The translations under genes and the position numbers were made by a program. Of a stretch of 64,000 nt of DNA, positions 1 to 12,255 are shown piece by piece. Source of the stretch: Plasmodium coatneyi. Its lineage: Eukaryota > Apicomplexa > Aconoidasida > Haemosporida > Plasmodiidae. The stretch is from contig NC_033561.1 of NCBI RefSeq assembly GCF_001680005.1, positions 992,001-1,056,000 of the forward strand, in the 5' to 3' direction. The notes under the pieces are model-generated. The model saw nothing but the letters and a program-made list of their open reading frames with translations, was not told the DNA's origin and searched no databases. The stretch's first letter is position 1. Each line of letters starts with the position of its first letter.

Positions 1-567
1 TACACGGAAACAATTCGTTCAACCGGATGTGATGGATTATTCTGCTAACTTGCACCTTAACTGAAATTTGCATTTAAATTTAGCTTCACGTTTAGCATGA
101 ACTGGCATTTGTGAAACAATTTTTGGCCCATTTGGAAGTATGCCTTCGGGTGAAAAGCGGAAAAGGATCGTCCTGCCGTTACTTCCCCACTGAGGGAACA
201 CTAAAGCGTACGTACAAAAAAAAATGTGCAATAAAAAAAAAAGAGCAACTCGCGCGGGGGGAAATTAAATTACGCGAAGGTTTTTCTTCAATCAAGCAGA
301 CGACTTGGGGTGGGGAAAACAAAAAAAAAATAAAATAAAATAAAAAATAAAAGTGGCATAGACAAACGTGCCCTATTTGCCTCTTTGAATAAACTGTATA
401 GAAGACTTAAACTCCCATGTAGGGCATATATAGGGACGGGGCGAAGAATTTTCCGTCGAATGGGTAGGCGCGGCATTATGCGGGATATGTTGTGGGTCCC
501 TTTCAGCGCGGGCGCGACGGCGCGTTGCAGAGAAGGCCAAACCTACTACTACTAGCCAAAAGGAGAA

Positions 568-606
<39 letters not shown>

Positions 607-887
607 TTTTAAAATTAAAAATTTGGAGTTGTAATTTGTTCGCGCCAATTTGTTCGTTTTAACTTTTCCTTTCGCGCATTCATTTTTACGCGTTTATTTT
701 TACGAGTTTACTTTCCCCCTTTTGCTGGTCCTGCAGGTTGTTGAGGGACGGCCGGGGCGACGCGGGTGGCTCGCGGGGAAATAATAATTCCCCTCCTTCC
801 ACGTAGGGAAGTAGAGCTGCCCCATCACTTTGCACGATTGCATGGTTGCCCTTCCGCCGATACATTATTATTATTATTAAGCCCGCC
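1..887. other. Intergenic region upstream of the helicase gene
   Basis: No supportable gene is visible. Short open frames on both strands are low-complexity translations of A-rich sequence. A long poly(dA) tract lies at about 568-601, followed by T-rich and then GC-richer sequence up to the start codon at 888. Such tracts are typical of Plasmodium 5' flanking DNA and probably belong to the promoter or 5' UTR of the next gene. Confidence 0.6.
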
Positions 888-2849
888 ATGGAGGTAGCCA
901 AACAGTTAACCTACGGACTGAACTTAAGACGGTGCCTGAAAAATGAGGATTTGATGAGTTTGAAGAGGGAGAACCTGAAGCCGCTAAAAAATATTTTCAA
1001 CATATCCAAGGGGAAGAAAGAAAGCAAGGAGGAGGAAAAGGAACCAAATGGGAAAGAAAAGAAGGAAAAGCATGAAAGGACAGTGGAATTGTTGCGTTTT
1101 TCCGAATTCTGTGCGGACCCTAATTTGGTGGCAAGCTACATGAAGGGTAATAAAATAAACATCGAGTTTGTGAACATGAGCGATAGTGTGGTGCCCATTC
1201 GTTTCTTCGAGGACATTTCAGGGGAATCAACTGGAGAGGAAATCAGGACAAGCGGAATACCTACCGCATCAGTGGAAGAGAAGAACAACGATGGTTGTAC
1301 CACCCATGCGGAAAGGACAACCCTTCCAAGGAGTGACTATCAAAAGTTAATTAACACAATTAAGGGCACCTTTGGATTTAAAAGCCCAACGAATATTCAG
1401 AAAATTTGCATCCCCACGATTTTGAGGGGGTGGAACACCATTTGCATTTCTCAGACGGGCAGTGGGAAGACCTGCGCCTTTTTGATTCCCCTCCTGGTTC
1501 GGCTGATCTGTTCGGGCAGGGAGGAACATAAACAGCATCAGGGGGAACCCGTGGTGAATAATTCTGTGGATAAACAGAAAGGTCCACATTCCCCTCCGGG
1601 GAAGGACAACCGTGAATCCGACGCGGAAGAGAAAGAAAGTTCCACTCCCATTCGAAGCCTAATCGTTGTGCCAACGAACGAATTGGCTAGCCAAATATAT
1701 GATCACGCATTGATCCTGTTTGAGGCGTTTCCACAGTTTGCGGTTCTACATCTAACGAAGGAAGATCAAGTGAGGGAGGAAGAACCCATAGATGTGTGCA
1801 TCTGCACACCATTAATACTGATCCATCTGATTGAGATGAAAAAAGTGACCCTGTCCAGATGCATGCTTGTTGTGTTTGATGAGGTGGACAAATTATTTGA
1901 GGTAAACTTTTTGGAACATGTGAAAAAACTGCTAGTAGTAATTCAGAAAAGGAAAATACAGAAGGTGTTCACCACGGCCACACTACCAGGTAGTACCCGC
2001 TCCTTTATTAGCACCCTCTGTCCCACTTACGCGCTGGTGTACTTTGGTCAGAGTATCAACTCAGTTAATAGGAATGTGAAGCAGGAGTTGCTTTATGTAA
2101 ACAGTGAGGAAGAAAAGGGGTTGGTTTTACGGAACTTGGTTGTGGGGGGTGGGTTGCACATCCCCGTGTTGGTATTCGTGAACGGCGTGGAGAAGGCGAA
2201 GAAGGTGCACGCCACGCTGCGTCGAGCGTTGAGCGGGGTTAGCATGGTTGGGAAAGCTGGTATGGTTGGCACGATGGGCAGTGTTGGCAATGTTGATTCG
2301 GTGAAGGCACCGCATGTCGCCCTGCTCACGTCTGAAAGAACAAAAGAGGAAAGGATGCAGGTCTTTAAGGACCTTCGGGAAGGACATGTGTGGTACCTAG
2401 TATGCACAGACGTCTTGAGCAGAGGAATCGACGTTCATGGAATCGAAACGGTAATTAACTACGACGTCTGTTATGATAAGTACAGCTACATCCACAGGGT
2501 GGGTCGGGCGTGCCGCTCAGATTCGGAGGGAGGCAAAGCCATCACCTTTTTTATGCAACAGGACGTTAGGCACATGAAGGACATCGTCAAATTTGTTAAG
2601 AGCAGTGGTACGGAGGTGCCAGCTTATTTGGAAAACTTTCCCTTTAAGGCTGCACGCGGGGTGGGCTTCCACGCGAGGGGGAAGAAAACCCATCTGAAGA
2701 AGGGGAAGAAAACCCATGTGAAGAAAGGGAAGAAAACCCATGTGAAGAAAGGGAAGGAAACCCATGTGAAGGCAAAAAAGTTGGTTTTTAAGGCGCAAAA
2801 ATCGGGTTTTAAGGCAAAAAAAACGAGTAGGAAGACGAAGAAGGCGTAA
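888..2849 (+). CDS. DEAD-box ATP-dependent RNA helicase, DDX52/Rok1-like
   Basis: A single-exon gene of 653 residues. I place the start at the ATG at 888, because the open frame before it has only non-ATG codons. The helicase core is complete: Q-motif region around FGFKSPTNIQ, motif I SQTGSGKT (188-195), Ia PTNELASQ, motif II DEVD (331-334), motif III TAT (363-365), motif V TDVLSRGID and motif VI HRVGRACR (536-543). DEVDKLFE and the C-terminal GGKAITFF and VPAYL segments resemble the DDX52/Rok1 group, which acts in the nucleolus in 18S rRNA processing and small-subunit assembly. That role is inferred from the family. A charged linker interrupts the first RecA domain at about 210-250. The C-terminus, from about residue 600, is a Lys-rich run of KKTHVKKG repeats, likely for nucleolar or RNA binding. 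Another DEAD-box subfamily is the main alternative. Confidence 0.88.
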   Translation: MEVAKQLTYGLNLRRCLKNEDLMSLKRENLKPLKNIFNISKGKKESKEEEKEPNGKEKKEKHERTVELLRFSEFCADPNLVASYMKGNKINIEFVNMSDSVVPIRFFEDISGESTGEEIRTSGIPTASVEEKNNDGCTTHAERTTLPRSDYQKLINTIKGTFGFKSPTNIQKICIPTILRGWNTICISQTGSGKTCAFLIPLLVRLICSGREEHKQHQGEPVVNNSVDKQKGPHSPPGKDNRESDAEEKESSTPIRSLIVVPTNELASQIYDHALILFEAFPQFAVLHLTKEDQVREEEPIDVCICTPLILIHLIEMKKVTLSRCMLVVFDEVDKLFEVNFLEHVKKLLVVIQKRKIQKVFTTATLPGSTRSFISTLCPTYALVYFGQSINSVNRNVKQELLYVNSEEEKGLVLRNLVVGGGLHIPVLVFVNGVEKAKKVHATLRRALSGVSMVGKAGMVGTMGSVGNVDSVKAPHVALLTSERTKEERMQVFKDLREGHVWYLVCTDVLSRGIDVHGIETVINYDVCYDKYSYIHRVGRACRSDSEGGKAITFFMQQDVRHMKDIVKFVKSSGTEVPAYLENFPFKAARGVGFHARGKKTHLKKGKKTHVKKGKKTHVKKGKETHVKAKKLVFKAQKSGFKAKKTSRKTKKA

Positions 2850-3758
2850 TAAGGGCCCACCCTTTTGGGGATCCTCCGGCAAAAGCGAGTTTGCAACCCC
2901 GACTGATCGTGTGTACCAGCGTGTGCATCTACATTTTATATGCTGCACTCTGCGCACCATTCACCAATTTGGTGTGTTTCCATTCGACGTGTCTTTTTTT
3001 TTTTGTTCATTTGAAAGCGGGTAAATCATTTTGCAAGGTCGCTTTTCTGTTTTTCCCAGTGAAGTGACCCCCCGCTAATGGAACCCCGTTCCGTTTGCCA
3101 TTGCATAATGATGCACCTTCAAATTTAAGATTTCTTTCCCCTTTTGTTTGAATCGTACTAACAACTTTATCTTCTTTATGGAGGGGTCATCCCCCCGTGG
3201 CGAAGAGAATCTGTTGGGTCTTCTATCCCCCTTGTTCGTGGGAAAACACAAGTGGCTGGAGTGGGAAGACGACCGATTGACCGGTTGACCGGTTGGGGGG
3301 TCGTGCCACGTTCTCACGTGGATATACTTCATTAATTAAAACGTCGTTTGGGAAAAAAAAAAAAAATAAATAAAATAAAAGGGGTAGTAGAATTAACAAA
3401 TTAGTATGTACGGCATAAAAATAAGTTGAATTAAAAAGGTGTCCAGGTGGGTTGCATCAAATGGAGGGGTGGTGCCACAAACGTATATAGCGACGTACCC
3501 ATCGATATGCGCTCTTGCCGCTTTGCACGGCGTGGCTGTGGTTGCTAATTAGTGGCTCCTTACACTGTGTACAGGCAGCAAAGGAGGTGCACGAAAAAAA
3601 AAAAAGAAACAATTAAAACGCATGGACGACGTAATCGGGGAGCACTTACGAAACGGTCACGGTTGTGCATGCCCAGGTGGTGAATGGAGGCAGCGCTGTC
3701 AGGCGAAACGAAAAGAAGCAACGTGAAGTGGGGTGTCTTTCCCCTGTAAATCGGTTGG
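2850..3758. other. Convergent intergenic region
   Basis: This separates the 3' ends of the helicase (plus) and the TM9 gene (minus). It has T- and A-rich runs near 2994-3004 and 3352-3380, and no open frame with coding character. Both 3' UTRs probably lie here. Confidence 0.55.
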
Positions 3759-6349
3759 TCAGTCCACCTTTATCGAGGAGTAGATTTTCCTGAGGAAGAC
3801 GAAGGAGGCGAGGAAGCCCGCCGTGCCCGTGTAGATGAAGCACGTGTAGGACATGATAAACGAGTAGGCAAAATAAATAAACGTTTCGGCAAAACTGGAG
3901 ATGCTTAGTTTGGCGAAGAAGTAATAAATCGAGTAGAGGAAGAGGAACAGTCCTGATGAGCCGGGTGCCACGAAGGATTTCCACCACCAGTTGTAGTCCT
4001 CGCTGCGGGGTAAGCGGGTACGTGCATGTTTACGTGCAAGTATATTCATGTGTGTGTGCTAATGATGAGGCAAATTGGTGTGACGATACCACCCTGCTAC
4101 GCCATCAGGGGGGTTATAACATGCGCCATTGCGCGATTTCATGCTGGACGTGTTGCTTACCAGGAGAGGGAGTAGTACGTCAGGGCGATGGACAGTTGGG
4201 CGCTCAGTAATCCGAGAAGGAAAATCACCAAAAAGAGGAACCCTGCGGGGGGGAAAGAACGGGTAAAGTGAGGCATATTCGTGGAGGAGCATTCCTAAAC
4301 GTATTCTTGCGTGGGGTTAGCACTCCGTTGTCTTGCTTACCGAAGAGGTAGTACATGTTGCTTTTCCAGAGGGACGTGAAGAGGAAGAACAGCTCGGTGT
4401 ACATGCTCCTGCAGGGGGGGAAAAAAGCGGTGTATCGGTATATTGGTGTATCGTGCATCGGTGTAGAAATGTGCTTGTGCATTATACGCGTGGGGACTTA
4501 CGCGAAGAGGATGAGGCCGACCAAGAAGGAGGAGACGAAGAAGGAGTTGAGGAGGGGCTGCTTCGGAATGTGTCTTGGAATGTTATTCACCCGCACGGGC
4601 AACTCTATTGGGTTCTTCTTATTCCCAATGTAGGACCCCAAACAAATGAGCGGCACAGATATCCCGAACCAAAGGACGCAAACGAACGTTAGGGAGGAGA
4701 AGGAAATAGCCGTGTTGGAGTGCTCATAATGGAGGACAAGATTGATTAGGAAAAAAATAAAAAATAAAATGGCAGGGTAGATGAGGGAGGTCCTAAAAAT
4801 GGTTAGCTTCACATGTTTGCTCCTAAACAGCTTGTAGAGACGGGACGAGGAGTACCCAGAAATGCTGCTAATGAAGGTCCATAGGAAAAACATAACTTGG
4901 ACGTATCGATACCTGTGCTTGTACTTATATACCCCAATGAGTAGAACCAACGCACAGACGAGAAGCATAAAAATGATCTGTATGCCTACACCAACAAAAG
5001 CTGAAAAGAAGGTAGAGTTTATAGGTTTCCTGAAGACATCCCCATGGACCAACTTCCACCCACGGTCATCAATATCGTCTGTTTCAAATATGTTGGTGTT
5101 CAGTCGGTTGTATTTGTTTATATCCTTATGTAACGCTTTTATAAGAATGGAACTTATGAAAAAGCAAAGGAGAATAAAAAGGATGATGCTGTTTATTATA
5201 GAAAACCAATGGATCATACTTTGGTCGTTTAGATTTCTGTAGTAGTGTTCTGATCTGTGTTGGAAGGAGTTCTCACTTTGCACATACTTTATGTCGTACT
5301 TAAACGTCACGTATTTATTTTTCTCCATCGGCATGGTGGCTTCGTTATGCTGGCACTGCTCGTTCTGCTCGAAGTCGACGCTAAGAGGGGTAACAAAATG
5401 ACACCACGTTATATATGCGCTGTCATAGTATGTTATACGCCACGACGACGCAACAGTTTCAGTTGGTCGTTGTCGTTGTCGTTGTGGTGACCCTGTTGAA
5501 TGTTGATGCCTACCTCTTGGGCTCCACCTCGAACCCCACGATGTAGTTCCCGTCCGACTGACCCCCGTTGTTGTTGTAAAGGATGGTGATCTGGAAGTAG
5601 GTGTACAGCACGTAGTTCTTCTACAAGGGGGGAAAAAAAAGTAAATATGTAAAAATGTGAATAAGTGAATACGTGAATGTGTAAATAAGTGAATATATAA
5701 CGGGGCAACGAGTTCGGTGCACCCCATGATCAATGCGGTACTCACATCCTGGATGTAGCCAACGGGGATGCCCGTGTAGTAGAAGCCCTTCCGTCGAGGG
5801 TCCTGCCGGAAAATGTCCAAATTATCTACCGAATAGATCATATTGTAGTTATACAGAATGAGGTGCTTGAACTTATCATATGCGTTGTCATCGATGTAGA
5901 TTCTACAGTAGAAGGCACAGCTGGTATCGTTCAGGAAGGTAGTCTGTATAGATGTGGTGTGCAAACTATCCCCAGAGAGAATTTTAAAAATGTTAGGTGC
6001 CTCATCTCCCGATATGCTAGCATTATCCGAGGAGCAAAGTGGGAAGTTGAAGTAATCCAGGGATGTGACCGCTCTCCGGCTGGACAGGTTCTTCACGCTG
6101 ATGATTACTTTGTCGCCCTTTTTGTAGATCTGCCGGGGGGGTGGGTGGAATAAGGTCAGTCAGATGTGACAATGATCGTGGTGGTGGGTCGAACAGGTAG
6201 GTCATCACGCTCCCGCAACGCTACATGTATGATTATCCCCCCCTGTGATTGCCCACCGTTGGGTTCATCCCGGGTAGGTAGGACGCCACATCCTGTACGC
6301 AGTGGAGGAAGACCACCACGAGGGCGAAAAAAAAAAACTTGTAAATCAT
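3759..6349 (-). CDS. Transmembrane 9 superfamily (nonaspanin/EMP70) protein
   Basis: Seven exons on the minus strand: 6349-6257, 6129-5746, 5620-5514, 5419-4502, 4408-4341, 4242-4161 and 4002-3759, giving 631 residues with every junction in frame. The N-terminus is a signal peptide (MIYKFFFFALVVVFLHCV) followed by SYLPGMNPT, the family's conserved luminal start. Other family signatures are EVEPKSAYITWCHF, HWFSIINS at the first helix after the luminal domain, LHKDINKYN, GWKLVHGDVF, TELFFLFTSLW and SCEDYNWWWKSF. The C-terminal half has about nine hydrophobic helices. The protein ends in KIYSSIKVD. In animals and yeast these proteins sit in Golgi and endosomal membranes and help sort membrane proteins; the parasite role is inferred. 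Length is normal for the family. It is transcribed away from the next gene and probably shares the 6350-8138 promoter region. Confidence 0.92.
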
Positions 6350-8138
6350 TTTTCCTGTTTGGCCTTATGTACATGTTTTATTCGTGCTGCCTGGTCATGC
6401 TACACGCGTGTTGCGCGTATAAAGGTGGAGGAAAAGAAAGGGGGGGGATCTCCTCCTTGGTATTTTTTCTGTGCGGCACTTCCGCGTAGTTCCCACGTGG
6501 CTCTCTTCAGTGACCCTCTCCGGTGGGGGGTACGACACAACGTGAAGAGAACAAGCACATAGTAGCGCGATGCACAAGCCGACCGTTGGCATAAAAAAAA
6601 AGGGATAAACTAAATGGGGGTAAAAAAAGAAGATGCTTCCAAACGGATTTTCCAAACATTGAAGAATTAAAAAAATTGTAGGGCAACAAGGCCACATGCT
6701 ATATGATCCATCTGTGGAAATGCGACTAGGGGGGGAGGGAGAACAAGAAGGAAAAAAAAAAAAAAAAAATATATTATATATATGTATGTAAAGTACTGCT
6801 GTTCCGTGGTGCACATGCGGTGTTTTCACCGAACACGTTGCGAAGGACCGCTTAACCGGTTCTCCCTAAGCTGGGCGCATCTCTCATTGGCGTTAAAAAA
6901 CTCTGTTGCGTGAACCGAAGGCAGCCTCACATGTAAGCACTACACTTGGTGTATGAATTATGAACGTTTCTGTAGGGCCTGCGAATGGGGGACGAACGGG
7001 AGGACGAACCCGGGTCGTACCCATTCGGCACTGTGCTTGCGTGTGCATCAAGGGGGGAAAATTGCCCTTCAAGCACCACCCCCTAGTGGGCGTGTGTATG
7101 TGATGACCCGCTCTCCTGTTAGAAGTTGTGCGTCATTGTCCCCACTATACACTACTTTGAGTCGGCCCCCCTTTGTTCAGATTAAAAAAAAAAAAAAAAA
7201 AAAAAAAAAGTGACGACAGGTGATGAGAAGTTACTCTAAGTTGTGAGGAACTACGAGTAGCCGTACCAAGTGTAGTAACGCAAGACGAAGCTGTGAGGAA
7301 GCAAAAGGATGACGAACAGGTGGCGAAATAATCAGATCGTCACCCGCATTTGTATGGCTCCTGTGTGAGAGGACCTGTAGCTTCCTATTGGGTACCTACT
7401 GAAGGAGGCGCAAAAAGTGGTATTTTTTTTCTCTTTTTTTTTTGTTCTTTTTTTTTTTTTTTTTTTTTTTTCTCCCCCTCCGTGCATACACAGTAAAATG
7501 GTATGACCCATTCTGTGCATACCTCTGTACATGCAGCTGCGTTGTCAGAGTAGCGACTTTGCGTTGGGGTTATATAAGGGAGCATCAGGGGGGACCATAA
7601 GATTGAGCGACTAACCGGGTGGCAAGGAAAAGACCGATTGGGCCAGTACACACACCAGTGGAAGGGACACTGATAAGCGTGCCTTGCCACACCGCACAGC
7701 GAAGAAACAGAGGAAAAGAAAAACCCATGCATACACACACTGTGATGTATGTGTACTTTTCTTGTCGAGTGTCCTCTGCTACGTAGTGTTTCTTTTGGGG
7801 GAGAAGCGCTGTGCCAAAACGGCTAAACATGAAAGAGGTGTAAAGTCAGAAGTGTGTGGCTTCCCAAGAACGGTTTAAAAAAACTTTCCCATTGGAACTG
7901 CTGAGAAGGCGACTGGTTCTTCCTCCATTCTACTTTGTACCACCTCTTAGGTTTATGCATCCCACGTTTAGTTGTCCTTGTTATGATGAGAAGTGCCGGT
8001 AGGAGAAGTAGGTCGAAGGGGGGCACTAACTGCTCCGTGTGCAAACTTACCTTGTCGACAAAGTGCGGCGCCCGTTTATCACTCCGTCAGTTAAATTTCC
8101 CCCCACTTAATTCCCCTTGTCCACCCCCCTAGGAAACG
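6350..8138. other. Divergent intergenic region with poly(dA:dT) tracts
   Basis: This 1.8 kb lies between the starts of the TM9 gene (minus) and the next plus-strand gene. It holds A- and T-tracts at about 6749-6768, 7184-7209 and 7442-7470, and no convincing coding sequence. Short poly-Lys and poly-Phe frames are shadows of the tracts. It is a likely bidirectional promoter region. Confidence 0.55.
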
Positions 8139-9618
8139 ATGAAAGCAGTCACGTTGCTCCTCCAGGTCGCCCTACTCGCAGTGGCCAGCAGCCTGAGGAC
8201 GCCCGACGTGAGGAGCAGGAGCCAAGAAATGGTCCCAAAAGTGAACCAAAAGTACATCCTCCTCACTGAAGTAAAAAGAAAAGGAAGAAGGCCACTCTAC
8301 ACAAACATAAATTTCCATAACATTGACAAAAGTGTGAAAAACGAGATCATAAAAAAAAAGGAATATAATTACAACGAGACGATAGCAGATAAGCTCAGGA
8401 AGTTGAAAAAGTTGAAAAATGTGCTGAACCAGTACTCCTTGCGGATCAATAAGGACGACTTAGACAACTTAAGACAGAGGGCAAAAGAGCTGGTCAGGAC
8501 GAACATTGATTTTACGAGAAGTTACTATGTGCATGTGTATAACAAGCTGAAGGAGGACTCAGGACTAATTTTCGATAAACTAAAACATGGCTATAACGTC
8601 TGCTATGATTATATTGGGAATAGCTACCTGTACAATGCAGTGCAGAACTACTGTCTTAGCTTACCCCTTCTGAGCAAGTCTGGTTATCTGCCTAAAATGG
8701 TCAATTACAATTCAGTTAACTTGCTATTCATCCTTTTTACTTTTCTATACTTTAAGAGCGATTTAATTTACAGCCTTTTTAAAAAAAAATATGCTTTCAT
8801 TGGAGAGTTCAGAAACGTGAAGACGGACCGACTTGTGAAGATGCATACGTTATCCACGTTGCTTTTTTTTTTTTATAAGTTTTTTGTTTTACGGTTGTTC
8901 TTTGTTTTAAATTCGTACAGTTTTTTTTCAAGGAAGCTATCCATGCTGAATAACGTGGTGCACGTGCTTTTTTTTTCCTTTTTGTCTGTCTACCCGTACT
9001 TCCTCGTGCAGGCCAACTGGGGCAGCTTCCACTTGCTCGGCTCGCGCAGGAGTAGGTGCACCCATCGTTAGCGGCGTTGCTAGCGATGCGTCTGTATCGC
9101 CTTCCCACCAGTTGCAGCATCACTGCTACTGCACTGATAATGCACTTCACCCCTACTTACTGCACTCCCCCCACTTAGGCAAAATCCTTGGAGGTGTTGT
9201 GCTCGCGCAGTTGCTGCTCATCTACACGCGACTCATGTGCCAGAACAACTGGACCTTCCTCAAAAAGTGGACGGACGAGCATTTTTTTAACCGGGACGAA
9301 GTCATGAAGGCGTTGAAGGAAGACCAGAAGACCGACTTCTACGTCAACCTCCTTAACCAGTACAGCTTTCTCAAGAGGCTCTACTTTGGCAACAACAAGT
9401 TCTACGAGATCCTCCTCCACCTACATAAATACAAGTACCTCCTCGATATCATTTCACCGATCAATTCCTTGTTCTACATATACATTGCCCACTCGGCCTA
9501 CTACTACCTGAACAATTTGTCCTTCGCAGGCATTTACATTTCTTCCTTTTCGCTCGCCCTCTTCCTGCTGAGCGTTTTATCGAACAAAATAGACATGTAC
9601 TTCTTGACGCGCGCATAA
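8139..9618 (+). CDS. Conserved Plasmodium polytopic membrane protein with secretory leader
   Basis: Two exons, 8139-9051 and 9179-9618, joined in frame (donor GTAGGT, acceptor CACTTAG) to give 450 residues. I do not recognise the family. The N-terminus is a signal peptide (MKAVTLLLQVALLAVASS), then a basic stretch poor in acidic residues (RTPDVRSRSQ, VKRKGRRP), which fits an apicoplast-type bipartite leader but could be a plain secretory signal. Residues 60-190 are charged and helical. About six hydrophobic helices follow, near 193-212, 237-260, 275-292, 306-322, 394-414 and 420-440. An organelle or secretory-pathway membrane is the likely site. No catalytic motif is visible. The start follows a pyrimidine-AG stretch, so a non-coding upstream exon is possible. 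Confidence 0.8.
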
Positions 9619-10521
9619 GCTGCCCTCCCAACGTATACATTCACCAGGGCTGGCGTACACGTGCAGGGGGACACATTTTTACACATTCACCTACGTGTGC
9701 GTTTGTTGGGAGAGACCCATATTTCTAATTCGAGGAACCCCTGGGAGGTGTGAACGGAAACCCGCATCTGCGTGTTATTTATTTATTATTATTTTTTTTT
9801 TTTCTTCACCCCCGTGGGCATGCCCCGTTTGTTGAACCTTTAGCCAGTTCACTTCCCCGCCGCCTTTTTTTTTTCTTTTTTTTTTGTTCTCCGCCCATAC
9901 GTTTTTTTTTTTATCAATACTGGCGAAGAAGGTGGGGGAAAAAAAATAAAAGAATAAAGCTTCCAATGTGGGATTATAAACCCGCGTTGGTCTTGCTCCC
10001 CAGCTGCCATAAGGAATGCCATGGTATGTGTATAACATGCACACATGTGTATATACGTACCGGCCCTTTTGCAAAACTGCGAAGCGGCGTCATGCCAGCT
10101 ACCTGTGGAACATTCGAGGCTACGTTCACTGATCGATTGTGCAGTGGGTATTCCTTCTTGGAGAAAAAAAGAACAATCGATGGTATCTCCCATTTGATGC
10201 TTAACATACCTTGGCCGGTTATTATTACCTCTCTGTGAGGGCGAAGTAGCGAGGTGTATACCTCTGCGGATGTCTTGTTCGTTTTTTTTTTTTTTTTTTT
10301 TTTTTCACCTTATTTATAGCTGAATTTACCTTGCCTGTGCATATTTTTTTTTTTTTTTTACCAAATTGGCTACATTTTTGCTGCCCTTTCACCTTGTCTG
10401 TTCATAATTTTTTTTTTTTTTTTCTCAAAATTGTCATTCTGTTGATTTGTTACCTTGGCTGTTCATACCTTTTTGGCCAACCGGTTGCGGTGTGTATGCT
10501 TTCCCTTTCGAAGCGAGCCAA
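9619..10521. other. Intergenic region with T-rich tracts
   Basis: Several T-runs occur at about 9794-9805, 9866-9885, 9902-9912, 10279-10305, 10345-10359 and 10408-10423. No coding sequence is supported. It joins the 3' end of one plus-strand gene to the start of the next. Confidence 0.5.
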
Positions 10522-12255
10522 ATGAGCCTAAACTTCAGCGACGATGATGAGGTGTACACCCAGGATGGGGCGAAAATTGGCGAGGAAGATGACTTAAATG
10601 CGGGAGCAGCAGAGGACCCCACGGGGGGCGTGGCGGAGGACTACATGGGGGACGCGGCAGACGACTACATGGGAGACGGGGCAGACGATCCCGTTGGGGA
10701 AGAGCCAAATGAACAGGAGGAAAAGAAGAAACGGAAAAAAAGTATAGGGTTTCAACTGAAAAACATTTTTAACGATGTAGCGTTGAATAAAATTACTGGC
10801 TACATTAAGAAGAAGCGGAAGAGGAACAGCTACACAGACAAGTGGAACGACTCGCATGGAGGTAATAACGAAGGCAGTAGCGGTGGGGAAGGCGGCAGTG
10901 ACGATGATGCAATGGGAGATGAAATGGGTGATGAAGAAGACGAGCTGCAAAAGTACGTGCGGGAGGAAAAAAACAAAATAAAGCAAATACTCCCAGAAAA
11001 CGACGAACTGTGGGACATATATATGTACTTAAATTTAAAAAAAAAAAAAAGAAAAATTGACTACAGCGAAAAGCATTACAACGCAGCTATTAGGAAGATA
11101 CTACAGTGTGTGACGAATGACTACAAAAATATTGTTATTGCAAAGTTATTCGAAAATGAAGTGCTGAAGAAGTACTTAATTTTACCTGACCAGTCAGAAT
11201 TTTTTAAAAACAGCAAAATTGAGCATATCGGAAGGAATACCTCTGTCCCCATTATAAGGAGGAAGAATTACCTTCTGGCGATAAAGAAGAAGCTAGTAGA
11301 ATTGTACTTAAAGGGAAACTGTTGCAGTTACACGAAGGATGAGGAGTTGTGTCACTTGTACGGGGAGGAGAAGGATGGCGGGGATATGTCTGACCATCCA
11401 CGGAGTAACGTTGACCAGGCGGGAAAAGACACCAACTTTATAATCGAAAGGGAGAAAATAAATATGGACTTATCTAAACTGACAGACAAGTACACCCGAA
11501 TGGTACAAAAGATAAAACAGCATCGTAGAAAAAACTTAAAAACAAGTTTCAACCTTTTTATGAACTTAATAAATGAAGTTATGTCAAAGTTGTACTTCCC
11601 CGTCAATAATGTTTTACTCATGGGGGACAACAACACAGACTTAACAGATATTTACAAAACGGTTCGGCGTAAATACAACATACATGATGTGCTCTCCAAG
11701 GTACAAACACTCAGTCAGAAGAAGGAGATGTATGAGCACTACCGCGCATATTTGCTTTATAAGTATAAGACAACTTACTCCGTTTGTGATGAGCTGTTTA
11801 AGACGCACCAAATGGGAGACAACATTAACGTGTTCAATTTTAAAAATTTTTACAACACGGACTTTGGGGCAGATAAGTTCGGCGTCATCCAGGCTGAAGG
11901 AGGTGACGAACAGGAGGAGGGAGAAAACGGGGCAGGTGGAGTGGGAACTTCCCCCCGTGACGATGCGGTGCACAAGTCCCAGCAGGGTGCCCCCGGGGAA
12001 CACTTCTCAGGTGACGTGTATGATGTGTACGACGGGGAGGATTTCTTCCAAGTGAATGTGTCCCCTGATGGGGCGACAGCAAACGCAGCTGCAACGGTGG
12101 ACTCCTCCAGTGTGCAGGCCGAAGCACCGGGTATCGCCCCCTGTATCGACCCCGTGAATGCTGCCCCCCCTGAGGAGACGCCCCTGGAACGGGCCAAGCG
12201 GATCGCCCGTGAGAAGAAGCAAAAGCTGATGGAAAGCAGAGTTAAGATTGTATGA
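10522..12255 (+). CDS. Conserved acidic/basic low-complexity protein, unknown function
   Basis: A single-exon gene of 577 residues. The open frame extends 25 codons upstream, but I choose the ATG at 10522 because MSLNFSDDDEVY opens an acidic N-terminus and the upstream part reads like translated UTR. Residues 30-62 contain short acidic repeats built on AEDYMGDAADD. Lys-rich clusters (KKKRKKS, KKKRKRNS) look like nuclear localisation signals. The centre (about 150-330) is a charged, helical, non-repetitive region that is probably the conserved fold. A Gly/Glu-rich low-complexity segment follows. The C-terminus is the basic helix ERAKRIAREKKQKLMES. I do not recognise the family. The overall look fits a nuclear or nucleolar factor in RNA or chromatin work, but no catalytic motif supports a specific role. 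Confidence 0.78.
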   Translation: MSLNFSDDDEVYTQDGAKIGEEDDLNAGAAEDPTGGVAEDYMGDAADDYMGDGADDPVGEEPNEQEEKKKRKKSIGFQLKNIFNDVALNKITGYIKKKRKRNSYTDKWNDSHGGNNEGSSGGEGGSDDDAMGDEMGDEEDELQKYVREEKNKIKQILPENDELWDIYMYLNLKKKKRKIDYSEKHYNAAIRKILQCVTNDYKNIVIAKLFENEVLKKYLILPDQSEFFKNSKIEHIGRNTSVPIIRRKNYLLAIKKKLVELYLKGNCCSYTKDEELCHLYGEEKDGGDMSDHPRSNVDQAGKDTNFIIEREKINMDLSKLTDKYTRMVQKIKQHRRKNLKTSFNLFMNLINEVMSKLYFPVNNVLLMGDNNTDLTDIYKTVRRKYNIHDVLSKVQTLSQKKEMYEHYRAYLLYKYKTTYSVCDELFKTHQMGDNINVFNFKNFYNTDFGADKFGVIQAEGGDEQEEGENGAGGVGTSPRDDAVHKSQQGAPGEHFSGDVYDVYDGEDFFQVNVSPDGATANAAATVDSSSVQAEAPGIAPCIDPVNAAPPEETPLERAKRIAREKKQKLMESRVKIV

